NCBI RefSeq assembly: GCF_001583495.1 | Contig: NZ_LQAQ01000116.1 | Location: forward strand, 1-64,000 | Direction of reading: 5' to 3' | Length of the DNA stretch: 64,000 bases | Source: Flammeovirga sp. SJP92 | GTDB taxonomy: Bacteria; Bacteroidota; Bacteroidia; Cytophagales; Flammeovirgaceae | Shown here: in pieces, positions 41,994 through 51,070 of the stretch | How positions within the stretch are numbered: position 1 is the first letter of the stretch | How the letters are laid out: each line of letters begins with the position of its first letter | Notes under the pieces: model-generated | Told to the model about the DNA's origin: nothing | Seen by the model: the letters and a program-made list of their open reading frames with translations, nothing else | Database searches by the model: none | Made by a program: the position numbers and the translations under genes

Positions 41994-42980
41994 CTATAAT
42001 GATTTAAACATTCGGCTGGCATCAAATTCTTTTAAGTTAAAAAGAACAATTGTCCCTTTTCCATAAATATGATCAGATGGAACAAAACCCCAGAATCTTG
42101 AATCTAATGAATTATGTCGGTTATCACCCATCATAAAATAATAATCTTGTTGCACTGTATATTCTGTGACTTCCTTTCCATCAATGTAAATTTTGCCCTT
42201 TTCAAATGTAGCATTATTGTCTTCATACTTTAAAATAATAGGTAAATACAGCTGACGGTTTTGAGATGTCAGCTTTACAACATCTCCTTTTTTAGGCACT
42301 CTTGTCGCTGGGTAAAAATCCGCTTCTCTACTTACTATACTTTTTACTGCTTTGATATGTGGATCTTTTTTGATCACCTCCGCTTTCTTTTCAGAGATAT
42401 GAACAATAAAATTTCGTTGTCCAGAAGGGTAAATTTTATCGTTGTTGTGATCGTAATGATACAGATCTAATTTCTCTAGTTTCTTTTTCGATAATCCATT
42501 TTCTGTAAATACTTCAAACTGATGTTGTGTTTCTACATCATCAAACATTAGTTGATTATTTATATAGACATCTGCATTCCTAACTTCAACTACATCTCCA
42601 GGAGTGGCAATACAACGTTTCAAATAGATGGTTTTTAAATCGACAGGTTTATCTTCTGGAGGATAAAAGAACCCTACAATATCTCCTTTTGTGACTTCTG
42701 AGAAACCAGGTAAACGATAAGTAGGAAGAGAAATCCAATCTAAACCATAACCATGGATAAGCGGTAACTGTAATGGAGTAGCGGGAGTAATAGCCCCGTA
42801 ATTTAATTTTGAAATAATAATATGATCTCCGGCTTGTATAGTTGGTTCTAACGAACTTGTTGGAACCACGCTTCTCCAACCAATCAACCATGAGAAAAGT
42901 GAAACTAAGATGAGTACTTGAAAGAAATCCTTGACGGTACTTTTTCCTTCTTGCTGAATTTTCTTTGTGTTAATTTTCAT
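41994..42980 (-). CDS. lepB: Signal peptidase I
   Basis: A 328-residue S26 protease anchored by one N-terminal membrane segment (about 18-34). Catalytic Ser about 43 in VVPTSSLEPTIQAGD and Lys about 121 in IYLKRCIATPGDVVEV; the C-terminal signature is YYFMMGDNRHNSLDSRFWGFVP. An insert of about 100 residues between these, larger than in E. coli, is normal for Bacteroidetes enzymes. It removes signal peptides in the periplasm. Many cells of this phylum carry several copies. Confidence 0.95.
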   Translation of the reverse strand: MKINTKKIQQEGKSTVKDFFQVLILVSLFSWLIGWRSVVPTSSLEPTIQAGDHIIISKLNYGAITPATPLQLPLIHGYGLDWISLPTYRLPGFSEVTKGDIVGFFYPPEDKPVDLKTIYLKRCIATPGDVVEVRNADVYINNQLMFDDVETQHQFEVFTENGLSKKKLEKLDLYHYDHNNDKIYPSGQRNFIVHISEKKAEVIKKDPHIKAVKSIVSREADFYPATRVPKKGDVVKLTSQNRQLYLPIILKYEDNNATFEKGKIYIDGKEVTEYTVQQDYYFMMGDNRHNSLDSRFWGFVPSDHIYGKGTIVLFNLKEFDASRMFKSL

Positions 42981-43108
42981 TTTGATAATTTTGATTTGAC
43001 ACTTAATATAAAGTTTGTTTTAAGTTTAGTGAGGTCCTTTATTGTATCAATTACGAATATATATTTTGAAATTATTCTTACCAATTAATTATACGATTAC
43101 TCAAAAAC

Positions 43109-43155
43109 TAAGTTGAAATCAATGTCTTTTTTTCTTTTTTTTAAGTTGAAATCAA
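43109..43155 (+). promoter_or_regulatory. Direct repeats overlapping the promoter of the T5orf172 gene
   Basis: Two identical 14-bp boxes TAAGTTGAAATCAA at 43109-43122 and 43142-43155 (33 bases apart). The second overlaps the TTG of a -33 box. The -7 box TATTTTTG is at 43168-43175, 19 bases on. This layout suggests control by a repressor or activator. Confidence 0.5.
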
Positions 43156-43217
43156 ATATTGAAATACTATTTTTGTAGAGGTCATTTTACTTTTTTAATC
43201 TAATCTTTTTTCTTGTT

Positions 43218-44330
43218 ATGGAGAATGAATTCATTTATATCGCATCCGCATTTTTAGTGCTTTTTTGCCTTACGATAATCTTATTACTTGTAAGTATAAA
43301 GAGAGGGAAAAAAATTAAAGAACAAGCAAGTCTATTGAAAAGAAGAGATGATTCAGTAGAGCGTTATAATGCACTTGAAAAAACATTAGAACAAACGAAG
43401 AAAGAGGCGCAGGATAACTATTTTGCTCTTGAAGAACGATTGAAAAATGTAGAGAGTGAACTTGACCACAAAGCCAACAACCTTATTCAGACAGCAGAAA
43501 AGTTACTAAAAGATCATACAGACTTTTTAGCATCTCAAGTAACGGCGAGTAATTATGTAGAGACCAAAAACAAATTAGAGGAAGTATTTGATTTTTGCTT
43601 AGCACATGACTACGAAAACCAAGAGGCACTAAAACAGGCTCAAAAATCCTTGCAACGAAAATTTGAAAATCTTGTAAGAAAGGATTTAGAACAGCAATCT
43701 CAAAATGAGTTGAAAGATAAAATGAGAGAGGAGCGTACTTTCCAAGAAAAAGTAAAAGGAGAACTGGAACGATTAGAACAGGAAAAGTTATCCTTACAGA
43801 GAGAATTGCACAATGCGATTCATGTAGCCAATGAGAAGCAAGCTCAACAATTACAATTCAAATTAGATAGAGTAGAAGAACACATTCAAAGAGCCTCTGA
43901 TCAATCTTCTACTTCTACAACCTCGGGTTTTGTGTATATCTTATCCAACTATGGTTCTTTTGGAGAAGAAGTTTTTAAAATTGGTTTTACACAGTCAGAA
44001 AATCCACAAGCAGAGATTGATGCTTTAAGTGAAACTTTACCTTTCCCATTTGATATTCACGCCTTGATTAATGCTTCTAATGCAGAGCAATTATATCAAA
44101 CGCTGAAAGAGAGACTACAGAAATATTCAGTCAATAAAGTTAATTTAGAAAAAGATTTCTTTGCTGTACCGCTAGATAAAATTGTGGAAATAGGAGAGGA
44201 GTTAGAAGGAAAGTTTGTTTACGAAAAAGAGCCTGAAGCATTAGAATATTTCCAGTCGATGGAAACATCAGTAGAAGATTTGGAATACTTGCTTCAAGTG
44301 AAACGTCAACAGCAAAATTCAGAGGAATAG
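43218..44330 (+). CDS. Membrane-anchored coiled-coil protein with T5orf172 (GIY-YIG-like) domain
   Basis: A 370-residue protein. A single N-terminal membrane segment (AFLVLFCLTIILLLVSI) is followed by a long coiled coil (about 35-225) with a DUF4041-like helical stretch (FDFCLAHDYENQEALKQAQKSLQRKFENLVRKDL). The C-terminal domain (about 232-340) begins SGFVYILSNYGSFGEEVFKIGFT, the T5orf172/MUG113 form of the GIY-YIG nuclease fold. The family occurs in phage, plasmid and defence-like settings; a role in DNA cleavage is inferred, not shown. The promoter region has two direct repeats. It is single. Confidence 0.85.
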   Translation: MENEFIYIASAFLVLFCLTIILLLVSIKRGKKIKEQASLLKRRDDSVERYNALEKTLEQTKKEAQDNYFALEERLKNVESELDHKANNLIQTAEKLLKDHTDFLASQVTASNYVETKNKLEEVFDFCLAHDYENQEALKQAQKSLQRKFENLVRKDLEQQSQNELKDKMREERTFQEKVKGELERLEQEKLSLQRELHNAIHVANEKQAQQLQFKLDRVEEHIQRASDQSSTSTTSGFVYILSNYGSFGEEVFKIGFTQSENPQAEIDALSETLPFPFDIHALINASNAEQLYQTLKERLQKYSVNKVNLEKDFFAVPLDKIVEIGEELEGKFVYEKEPEALEYFQSMETSVEDLEYLLQVKRQQQNSEE

Positions 44331-44453
44331 AATTAGTCTTTTTGTTTTCTGCTTGGGTAGTTAATATTTCCTTTTCAGCTATACATTGTTATACTTTCTC
44401 TTTCGAGATTCGTAGGAATAAGTAATTACAGATAAATAATTACTTATGCTTAA

Positions 44454-45566
44454 ATGAAAATGGATTTAACTACCACAGCAACAAAAACAATTACCCCGCC
44501 ATCGTCAAACAGAATTGTATTTCTGGATTATCTGCGGGTGATCTCAATCACAATGGTTTTAATGGTGCATGCCATAGAAATCTTCTATCTTGCCGTAGAC
44601 CATGTTTCCATCAAACCCGGAGACGATTTCTGGGTAGCTTTAATGAGTAGTCCAATGAGGGCTTGTGTGCCTCTTTTTGTGATGGCTTCCGGTTATCTAT
44701 TAGTTCCAGTAAAAGATACCCCAAGTGTTTTTTATAAGAGAAGATTTACCAGAATCTTGTATCCCTTTATCTTCTGGTCTATACTTTACGCTGTTGTTCC
44801 TTATATTTTTGGAGCTGATACTTTTGAAGTAATGCAAAGAAAGATGACCACTTTACTTCACAACTTTAATTTAGAATCAGGACACCTTTGGTTTATCTAC
44901 ATGCTAGTAGGCGTTTATTTGTTCTTGCCTATTATTTCACCATGGTTAAAAACAGCATCAAAACGGTTTGTCGAATTTTATCTTGTGCTTTGGTTTATCA
45001 CAAGTTTCCATCACTATGCAAAACTAGCTTTTCCAAATGGCGTTTATGGTGAAGTTTTCTGGAATGAATTTCATTCACTCTGGTATTTCTCAGGGCACTT
45101 AGGTTTTATTGTATTGGCCTTCTATTTTAGAAAGTTTGTAGACTTAGGAAAAACAAAAAGTAGAGTTCTAGGCTTGATCATTTTCCTTATTGGTTATGCG
45201 ATTACCTTTACTGTTTTCAGAACAATGCTGGATCACACCAATGAAATTTATTTTGTTGAAATTCCTTTCCGTTTCTGCACACCAAATGTCATTTTGATGA
45301 CAATTGGTTTATTCCTAATGATTCGAACTATTGACTTTCAAAATGAAAAAGTATACCGTGTAGTGAAGGAACTTTCAAGATTAAGTTACGGAGTATATCT
45401 ATCTCATTTATTCTTTGTAGGAATTTCATGGACATTGATTGTACAACCTATGCACCTTTCTACGCCTGTTTCAATTCTATTGGTTACAGCGCTTACATGG
45501 TCAGCAAGTTATATTTTAGTGAAGCTGTTATCATACCTTCCTAAAAGTAAATATTTGATAGGATAA
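44454..45566 (+). CDS. Acyltransferase family 3 membrane protein
   Basis: A 370-residue protein with about ten membrane segments. Motif RIVFLDYLRVISITMVLMVHA carries the Arg and His typical of acyltransferase family 3 (OafA/WecH/NodX). HLWFIYMLVGVYLFLPI is the second family marker. It would O-acetylate or succinylate a surface sugar, here of unknown identity. ATG 44454 or 44460 are equally possible starts. It is monocistronic and ends at a long hairpin. Confidence 0.9.
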   Translation: MKMDLTTTATKTITPPSSNRIVFLDYLRVISITMVLMVHAIEIFYLAVDHVSIKPGDDFWVALMSSPMRACVPLFVMASGYLLVPVKDTPSVFYKRRFTRILYPFIFWSILYAVVPYIFGADTFEVMQRKMTTLLHNFNLESGHLWFIYMLVGVYLFLPIISPWLKTASKRFVEFYLVLWFITSFHHYAKLAFPNGVYGEVFWNEFHSLWYFSGHLGFIVLAFYFRKFVDLGKTKSRVLGLIIFLIGYAITFTVFRTMLDHTNEIYFVEIPFRFCTPNVILMTIGLFLMIRTIDFQNEKVYRVVKELSRLSYGVYLSHLFFVGISWTLIVQPMHLSTPVSILLVTALTWSASYILVKLLSYLPKSKYLIG

Positions 45567-45624
45567 ATTTTCCATTAGAGATGTTTCAAATATGCTTCTA
45601 GAAAACTTATCCTTTGGATAAAGA

Positions 45625-45699
45625 ATTGGAGAAGCCTCTCGACATTCGAAATGTGATATTAATGCCGTTTAGATTTCGAAACCGAGAGACTTCTCCAAT
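45625..45699. terminator. Long hairpin behind the acyltransferase gene
   Basis: About 27-bp imperfect stem starting ATTGGAGAAG and ending CTTCTCCAAT, with CTCTCG and TTCGAAAT parts paired, around a ~20-base centre, followed by TTTCTTTT. Its GAGAAGxCTCTCG core resembles the hairpin of the nested palindrome at 54958. Confidence 0.7.
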
Positions 45700-45730
45700 T
45701 TTCTTTTAACGAAGAATAGTTGATTCTTAG

Positions 45731-46120
45731 TTACCTTTTCAATTTTATAATACTATGCGTCACTTTTCCCCAAACTTTAATTTCTTTTTTAGAAATGGAG
45801 TAAGGGGTAGACCAATAGCCTTCGCTTGCCATTCTGAAAATTCTAAAATCGTTATTGATATAAGCGATAAATAAATCTCCAGATTTCAAATCTTCACCTT
45901 TGGCAACAACAAGAAAGTCTCCTGTTGCCAATCGCCATTCAGGAATATCCCTACTCATTTTACAGAAGAAAGTATTATACCCTCTTTCTATAAGGTCATC
46001 TGCAGAAATATCGTTTTCCGCAAAATCTTTTGCAGGACTTGGAAAACCGGTGGCTTCCAAATACTCCTCTTTAAACTTTTCTCCATCTCTCTCGAATTGC
46101 AGTTCTTCAATTTCTCCCAT
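45731..46120 (-). CDS. Degenerate UmuD/LexA-type (S24) protein
   Basis: About 129 residues from ATG 46120; a longer frame from TTG 46207 has no family sequence. ATGFPSPAKDFAEN is the typical UmuD cleavage-region start, and YNTFFCKMSRDIPEWRLATGDFLVVAKGEDLKSGDLFIAYINNDFRIFRM follows the family line. But the usual catalytic GDSM is missing its place: the segment reads KMSRDIPEW, and the Lys of VKRL is replaced (IFRM). Self-cleavage is therefore doubtful. No UmuC partner is in the window. It may be an inactive regulator or a plasmid/phage-derived UmuD. Confidence 0.75.
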   Translation of the reverse strand: MGEIEELQFERDGEKFKEEYLEATGFPSPAKDFAENDISADDLIERGYNTFFCKMSRDIPEWRLATGDFLVVAKGEDLKSGDLFIAYINNDFRIFRMASEGYWSTPYSISKKEIKVWGKVTHSIIKLKR

Positions 46121-46402
46121 CTCTTTATCAATTTTCAATATAACAGTGCAATGACACTGTGGGTAATTTAAGTACGTCAATAAGGGAGATTTTCGTTTAC
46201 ATCTCAAATATAAATAATGATTAAAAAATAAACAATAAAATGTTTAAAAAATAAACTAAATGTAATTCAAAAAATGTGCTTTGTTTGTATTTATTTACCA
46301 TAGTGATAGAATATCTAAACTTGTAGATCTATATTTGCCACTGAGCTATTAATAACATCTCTCATCAATCAACTTTTATAATACAAACAGCCACTAATAA
46401 TT

Positions 46403-46816
46403 ATGAAGAATTTTATTTTAATCGGAAGTATCTTGTGTCTCTTATTTTCATCTTGCGAAACGACAGAAGAAATGGACCCAGAAGAATATTTAGGAACTTG
46501 GTCGATGACAAGTTTTGTGAACACTGGCTGTAGATCTGAAGCCGATAATGGAGAAGATGAAAGATGGGAAAGCCGTTCATGGACTTTTAATTCAGATGGA
46601 ACAGGGGAGTTAGTAAGCTTGGAATATGGAGCTCCTGAGGCTTATAAATATGAGTTTACTTATAGAATTGTCGGAGGTGAATTATATACCACTGAGGTGG
46701 ATGATACAAACGAATACTCAGAAGGTACTATTGAGGTGGAGGACGACCAACTTATAACAGTATATGATAATATTATTACAGGTTGCACAGAAACGATTAC
46801 TTATATCAAACAATAG
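46403..46816 (+). CDS. Small lipoprotein, lipocalin-like
   Basis: A 137-residue lipoprotein with lipobox FSSC. The mature part begins PEEYLGTWSMTSFV, continues SRSWTFNSDGTGELVSL and ends with further strands, like the lipocalin-like domain of many Bacteroidetes lipoproteins. Two Cys (about 43 and 129) may form a disulphide. It is single with a strong terminator. The ligand is unknown. Confidence 0.78.
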   Translation: MKNFILIGSILCLLFSSCETTEEMDPEEYLGTWSMTSFVNTGCRSEADNGEDERWESRSWTFNSDGTGELVSLEYGAPEAYKYEFTYRIVGGELYTTEVDDTNEYSEGTIEVEDDQLITVYDNIITGCTETITYIKQ

Positions 46817-46836
46817 TTTATGTGACAATTAGGACT

Positions 46837-46867
46837 AACCTTCTCTATCAATTGTGTAGAGAAGGTT
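46837..46867 (+). terminator. Terminator after the lipocalin-like lipoprotein
   Basis: Perfect 11-bp stem AACCTTCTCTA / TAGAGAAGGTT with a 9-base loop, followed by TTTTTG. Confidence 0.9.
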
Positions 46868-47212
46868 TTTTTGTGTGAAGACGATTCTAACTTGTTTTAG
46901 CGATTTTAAATACATTAATAATAATAATCTATCGTTGAAAGCAGAAAAGTTCAGTAGAGGGTGCTTATATAGCTTTCTGAAGGGTTCTAGAGTATTATTA
47001 TGCTATATGCTTCAAAACTTTGCATTTTCTCTTCAATATAAAAGCTGAAAAAGGAAAAAGTTGAATCGAAATATTGAGATAAATAAGGAAAACCTCTTGC
47101 TCAAATTTCATTTATTAATTAAACACCTGCATTTATCAATCGCTTTTGTAAAGTAAGACAGCACGCTTCACCTTTGCATCATCAAACAAGTTTCTCAACT
47201 AAATAATAAGAA
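46868..47212. other. Gene-free stretch
   Basis: About 345 bases of AT-rich DNA with no repeat, site or gene that I can support; it must hold the promoter of the gene at 47213. Confidence 0.5.
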
Positions 47213-48757
47213 GTGAAAAAATACATCGCCTTATTTTTTATTTCATTAATATACATTTCAGTACAAGCAAAAGAAAACCCAATACAAGGTCGTATACCTT
47301 CTGAAAACTTGACATTTTTGATGTATTATAACGCAGCTCATATTGCTAAGCATCAAAATATAGAGAAAGAACTTTCTCAAAAAATCCAAGAAGCACATCA
47401 ATATATAGATGATGTAATGGTGTATACACACAGTGTAGATACCTTTCATGTGATGTTGACGGTGAGGTTTAACTTGAGAGAAGAAATTGCTCCTCAAAAG
47501 ATAAAAGATTGGGTACTAGAATCGGGTTTGACAATTACGAAAGAAGAGGGGCCGTTTATTAATTTGGAACAAAAAAAAGATGATAAAGGGCGACAATCTC
47601 GCTTTGGTTTTTTACATCAAGGAGAAGATTTCTGGACTTTTAAACTCTTGTACAAGCAAGGATTTATCAATGCAGAATACAATGCTTTAAGTGAGAAAAA
47701 AATTGAAAAAATCTATACAGAGGAGATCTCTTACACTGAATTTATAAATTACACAGATTCCTTGTATCAGTTGGACCTTCCCAAGGTTAAACCTTTTGTA
47801 GATACAGTACTCGAGAAAGAAAAACAAGATATTCTTCAATCCCAAAAGCTTAAAAAGGGTGTAGAATTCCCTCAAGAGCTTAATCACTTGCCAGTGGTTA
47901 CCTATTTCAATGATCAGACATTTATACAAATAGCAGCCATTTTAGGCTATAATGAGAGCCTATTGGACATATTCTTTAAAAATAAAGCCAAAGAACATCT
48001 TGAAATCTTCGAACCGTTTAATCAAGCAGGGAAAGGAGAAGAGATATGGTATGGTGTAGATGTAAATGAAAAAGAAATCAATATTACAAGTTTAACCTCT
48101 CAAAAAACGCCAAGCAAGATAGTCAAAATAGATCATGATATTCTGCAGTATTTTCCAAGTGATGCAACAAGCTGGATGATTTATGGTTTTGATGTAGAGT
48201 GGTTGCGTAGAAAATTAATCCAGCATTTAGATTTAAAACCAAGAAGGAAAGATGGTGAGTTGAAGCTAAAGGTTTTGACATTGGATGATGATTTTCTGAA
48301 GGTATTTCAAACGGGTTTTTTAGCAGTGAGTAAAGGAAATAAAACGTCATCGAGTAGCTTAAACTTTAAAGTGGCTTTCAAAATGCCAAATGCGGAGAAA
48401 GGAAGGTTGTTGCTTCAGACTTTCAGTTATGAGATGGATTATTTGAGAAAAATAAATGACAATACTTACTTCGTTATACACAATAAGTTTGATGATGAGC
48501 CCACTTACCTTGTAATAGAGGATGATATTTGGATCTTTGGTGTAGGATCTCCAGAAACATTAAGGCAAAAGAATAAAAACGTTTTACAGCAACATCCAGA
48601 ATTGTCAAATAGTAAAACGAATATGATTATGGATGTTGATGATCAGACATTTGGTGGGAGTAGTGTTTTCGAAAGAATTTACAGTACATCAGAACACCTT
48701 TCAAAGAAGAAATTAAGCACAAAAACTATTATAAAGATAAAAGAAAGACCCAACTAA
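47213..48757 (+). CDS. Exported protein of unknown function
   Basis: A 514-residue protein starting at GTG 47213, which gives a good signal peptide (KKYIALFFISLIYISVQAK). The mature protein is mixed alpha/beta with no repeats, Cys motif or catalytic signature that I recognise; segments such as VYTHSVDTFHVMLTVRFNL and ATSWMIYGFDVEWLRRKL suggest a two-lobed fold. Its last 20 residues are basic. It is monocistronic with its own terminator. Confidence 0.75.
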   Translation: MKKYIALFFISLIYISVQAKENPIQGRIPSENLTFLMYYNAAHIAKHQNIEKELSQKIQEAHQYIDDVMVYTHSVDTFHVMLTVRFNLREEIAPQKIKDWVLESGLTITKEEGPFINLEQKKDDKGRQSRFGFLHQGEDFWTFKLLYKQGFINAEYNALSEKKIEKIYTEEISYTEFINYTDSLYQLDLPKVKPFVDTVLEKEKQDILQSQKLKKGVEFPQELNHLPVVTYFNDQTFIQIAAILGYNESLLDIFFKNKAKEHLEIFEPFNQAGKGEEIWYGVDVNEKEINITSLTSQKTPSKIVKIDHDILQYFPSDATSWMIYGFDVEWLRRKLIQHLDLKPRRKDGELKLKVLTLDDDFLKVFQTGFLAVSKGNKTSSSSLNFKVAFKMPNAEKGRLLLQTFSYEMDYLRKINDNTYFVIHNKFDDEPTYLVIEDDIWIFGVGSPETLRQKNKNVLQQHPELSNSKTNMIMDVDDQTFGGSSVFERIYSTSEHLSKKKLSTKTIIKIKERPN

Positions 48758-48849
48758 CTGATAGTTCCAACAATACAATGGTTAATACACTTGCCAAAAA
48801 CTAACTAACGTACATAACATAACCTTCTATAAGTTAACAATCAAGCTAC

Positions 48850-48880
48850 TAAGCCACCCTTTAGAGGAATTGGGGTGGCT
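48850..48880 (+). terminator. Terminator after the unknown exported protein
   Basis: Stem AAGCCACCC / GGGTGGCTT with a 13-base loop, followed by TTTTTATTT. Confidence 0.9.
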
Positions 48881-49423
48881 TTTTTATTTATAAGAGCCTC
48901 ATAACACAATACCAACCTTCCTATATTAAATCGTTTTGAGGATTACAATTAAAACTTCTTTCGGATTGTAAGTTGCTTCGTTATTATGCAAAGATGAAAA
49001 TGAAGAAGAAGTTAAGTCCTTGAAAGCAATGTTATAGCCTTGTTTTGCATAAAACGACAATTCTTAAAATTAGTAAAAGCAACGGGTTTCAGAAATATTG
49101 TATTTAATGTTAATGGAATGTATATGTTAAAAATGGGTGTGTTTTTAATGAAATTTTGCTTTTCACAAGAAGCTGTTATCAAAGTTGTCGTTTATTATGT
49201 TACATTTGGTTATATCACTGTAAAACAGTTGTTATTAATGTTATCAATCTGTGCAAAAGTGTGTTTTTTAGTGGCTTTAAAAGCTTGTTATTTACACATT
49301 TTTCCCCTTTTTTTTCAAAAATTATTTTTTACCACATACATTTGAATTGTCACTGAGACGCTTTATACAAAACATAATTCTATTCATTTTATTAAAGTAT
49401 TTTTTTAATCTGAAGTAATTGAA
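48881..49423. other. Leader region of the polysaccharide utilisation locus
   Basis: About 540 bases, very AT-rich. A short piece near 49004 (AATGAAGAAGAAG) recalls the mosaic repeat. Open frames up to 101 codons on the plus strand start at TTG codons and have low-complexity content, so they are not called. The promoter of the PUL must lie here. Confidence 0.5.
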
Positions 49424-51043
49424 ATGAAATACATTCTATACATACTATTAACAAGCTTATCAGCGAGTATATTCGCACAGAAAGCAGACAGACCTAATAT
49501 TATTTTTATAATGTCTGATGACCACGCATTACAAGCGGTGAGTGCATACGGACATGAAGTTTCAAAAATTGCCCCTACTCCTAACATTGATCGCATAGCC
49601 AATGAAGGCATTAAATTCGATCAGAGTTTTGTAACCAATTCTTTATGTGGCCCTTCGAGAGCTACAATGTTGACAGGAAAGTACAGTCATAAGAATGGTT
49701 TTAGAGCCAATACAGATAAGTTTGATTCTTCTCAACAGACATGGATTAGCTTATTGCATGATGCGGGATATACAACAGGAGTAATTGGAAAGTGGCATTT
49801 AAAGAGTACACCGAAGGGTTTTGATCACTGGAATATCTTAAACGATCAAGGAGAGTACTACAATCCTGATTTTATTTCAAATGGCGATACGACCTATGTA
49901 GAAGGGTATACAACGGATTTGGTGACGGATTATTCTTTAGATTGGATCAAAGAACAGAAAGATACAGATAAACCCTTTGCTTTATTAATTCATCATAAAG
50001 CACCACACAGAAACTGGATGCCACCAATTCGTTATGCAAATGAATTTGATAATGTGGAGTTTCCAGTGCCAGACAATTACTTTGATGATTACGAAGGACG
50101 TCAAGCGGCAGCAAAGCAGGAAATGGTAGTTTATAAAGATGCTCAAGAAGGACATGACTTGAAAATGTCAGTGGCAGTGGGATCAGACGAGTGGAGAAAA
50201 GACATCTGGCCTCATCTATTCGATAGGTTAACCGATGTACAGAAAGAGGCTTGGTTTAAGGCATACCGTGCTAAAAATGATAAAATGAATGCTGCTCAAA
50301 TGACGAAAAAAGAGATGGCATTGTGGAAATACCAAAGATATTTACAAGACTATTGTGCGACTGTAAAAGCGGTCGACGAGAATGTCGGTCGCGTGTTAGA
50401 CTACTTAGATGAACAAGGTTTGACGGAGAATACCATCGTAGTGTATACTTCTGATCAAGGATTTTACTTAGGTGAACACGGTTGGTTCGATAAGCGATTT
50501 ATGTATGAGGAGTCGTTTAAAACGCCATTAGTGATGCGTTATCCAAAAGCAATTAAGGCGGGAAATACGGCTCAGGCAATGGTACAGAATATTGATTACG
50601 GACCAACCTTCCTTGACTATGCAGGCGTTACAATTCCTGAAGATATGCAAGGGAAATCGTTGAAAACAGTGGCTGAGAAGGGGAAAACTCCGAAGGACTG
50701 GAGAAAATCAGTGTACTATCACTATTACGAATACCCTGGTTTCCATATGGTGAAAAGACAGTACGGCGTGAGAACGGACAGATATAAATTGATCCACTTC
50801 TATAATAATATCGACACTTACGAATTTTATGATCTAAAGAAAGATCCTTCTGAAATGAATAACCTGATTGATGCTCCTGAGTATCAAGATGAAATAGCGT
50901 CATTGAGAGAAGAATTGGCTCGTTTGATGAAAGAAGCTGAGGAACCGCCTTATGAGTCGTGGAAGAATACGGATTACCGTAAAGAAGCTAGAATGAGGAG
51001 GTTGAAGGAGAAGAAAATGAAGGCACAATCAAAAACAAAATAA
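49424..51043 (+). CDS. Formylglycine-dependent sulfatase, exported
   Basis: A 539-residue S1-family sulfatase with a signal peptide (ending FAQ). The metal site starts NIIFIMSDDHALQA. The formylglycine motif is SLCGPSRATMLTGKYSHKNG with Cys about 75 (CxPSR form), to be modified by an FGE or anaerobic enzyme not seen here. Later family markers are GVIGKWHLKSTPKGFDHW, NTIVVYTSDQGFYLGEHGW and VRTDRYKLIHF. It would remove sulfate from a glycan and is the first gene of the PUL transcript, 27 bases before the GH144-like gene. It implies a sulfated substrate or decoration, common in marine algae. Confidence 0.94.
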   Translation: MKYILYILLTSLSASIFAQKADRPNIIFIMSDDHALQAVSAYGHEVSKIAPTPNIDRIANEGIKFDQSFVTNSLCGPSRATMLTGKYSHKNGFRANTDKFDSSQQTWISLLHDAGYTTGVIGKWHLKSTPKGFDHWNILNDQGEYYNPDFISNGDTTYVEGYTTDLVTDYSLDWIKEQKDTDKPFALLIHHKAPHRNWMPPIRYANEFDNVEFPVPDNYFDDYEGRQAAAKQEMVVYKDAQEGHDLKMSVAVGSDEWRKDIWPHLFDRLTDVQKEAWFKAYRAKNDKMNAAQMTKKEMALWKYQRYLQDYCATVKAVDENVGRVLDYLDEQGLTENTIVVYTSDQGFYLGEHGWFDKRFMYEESFKTPLVMRYPKAIKAGNTAQAMVQNIDYGPTFLDYAGVTIPEDMQGKSLKTVAEKGKTPKDWRKSVYYHYYEYPGFHMVKRQYGVRTDRYKLIHFYNNIDTYEFYDLKKDPSEMNNLIDAPEYQDEIASLREELARLMKEAEEPPYESWKNTDYRKEARMRRLKEKKMKAQSKTK

Positions 51044-51070
51044 TTCAATAACATCACATTCACTATCTAT

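Noticed and set aside
49040-49345. 101-codon open frame before the PUL
   Set aside because: It starts at TTG, is low-complexity and hydrophobic as expected of AT-rich DNA, and overlaps another frame; no family seen.
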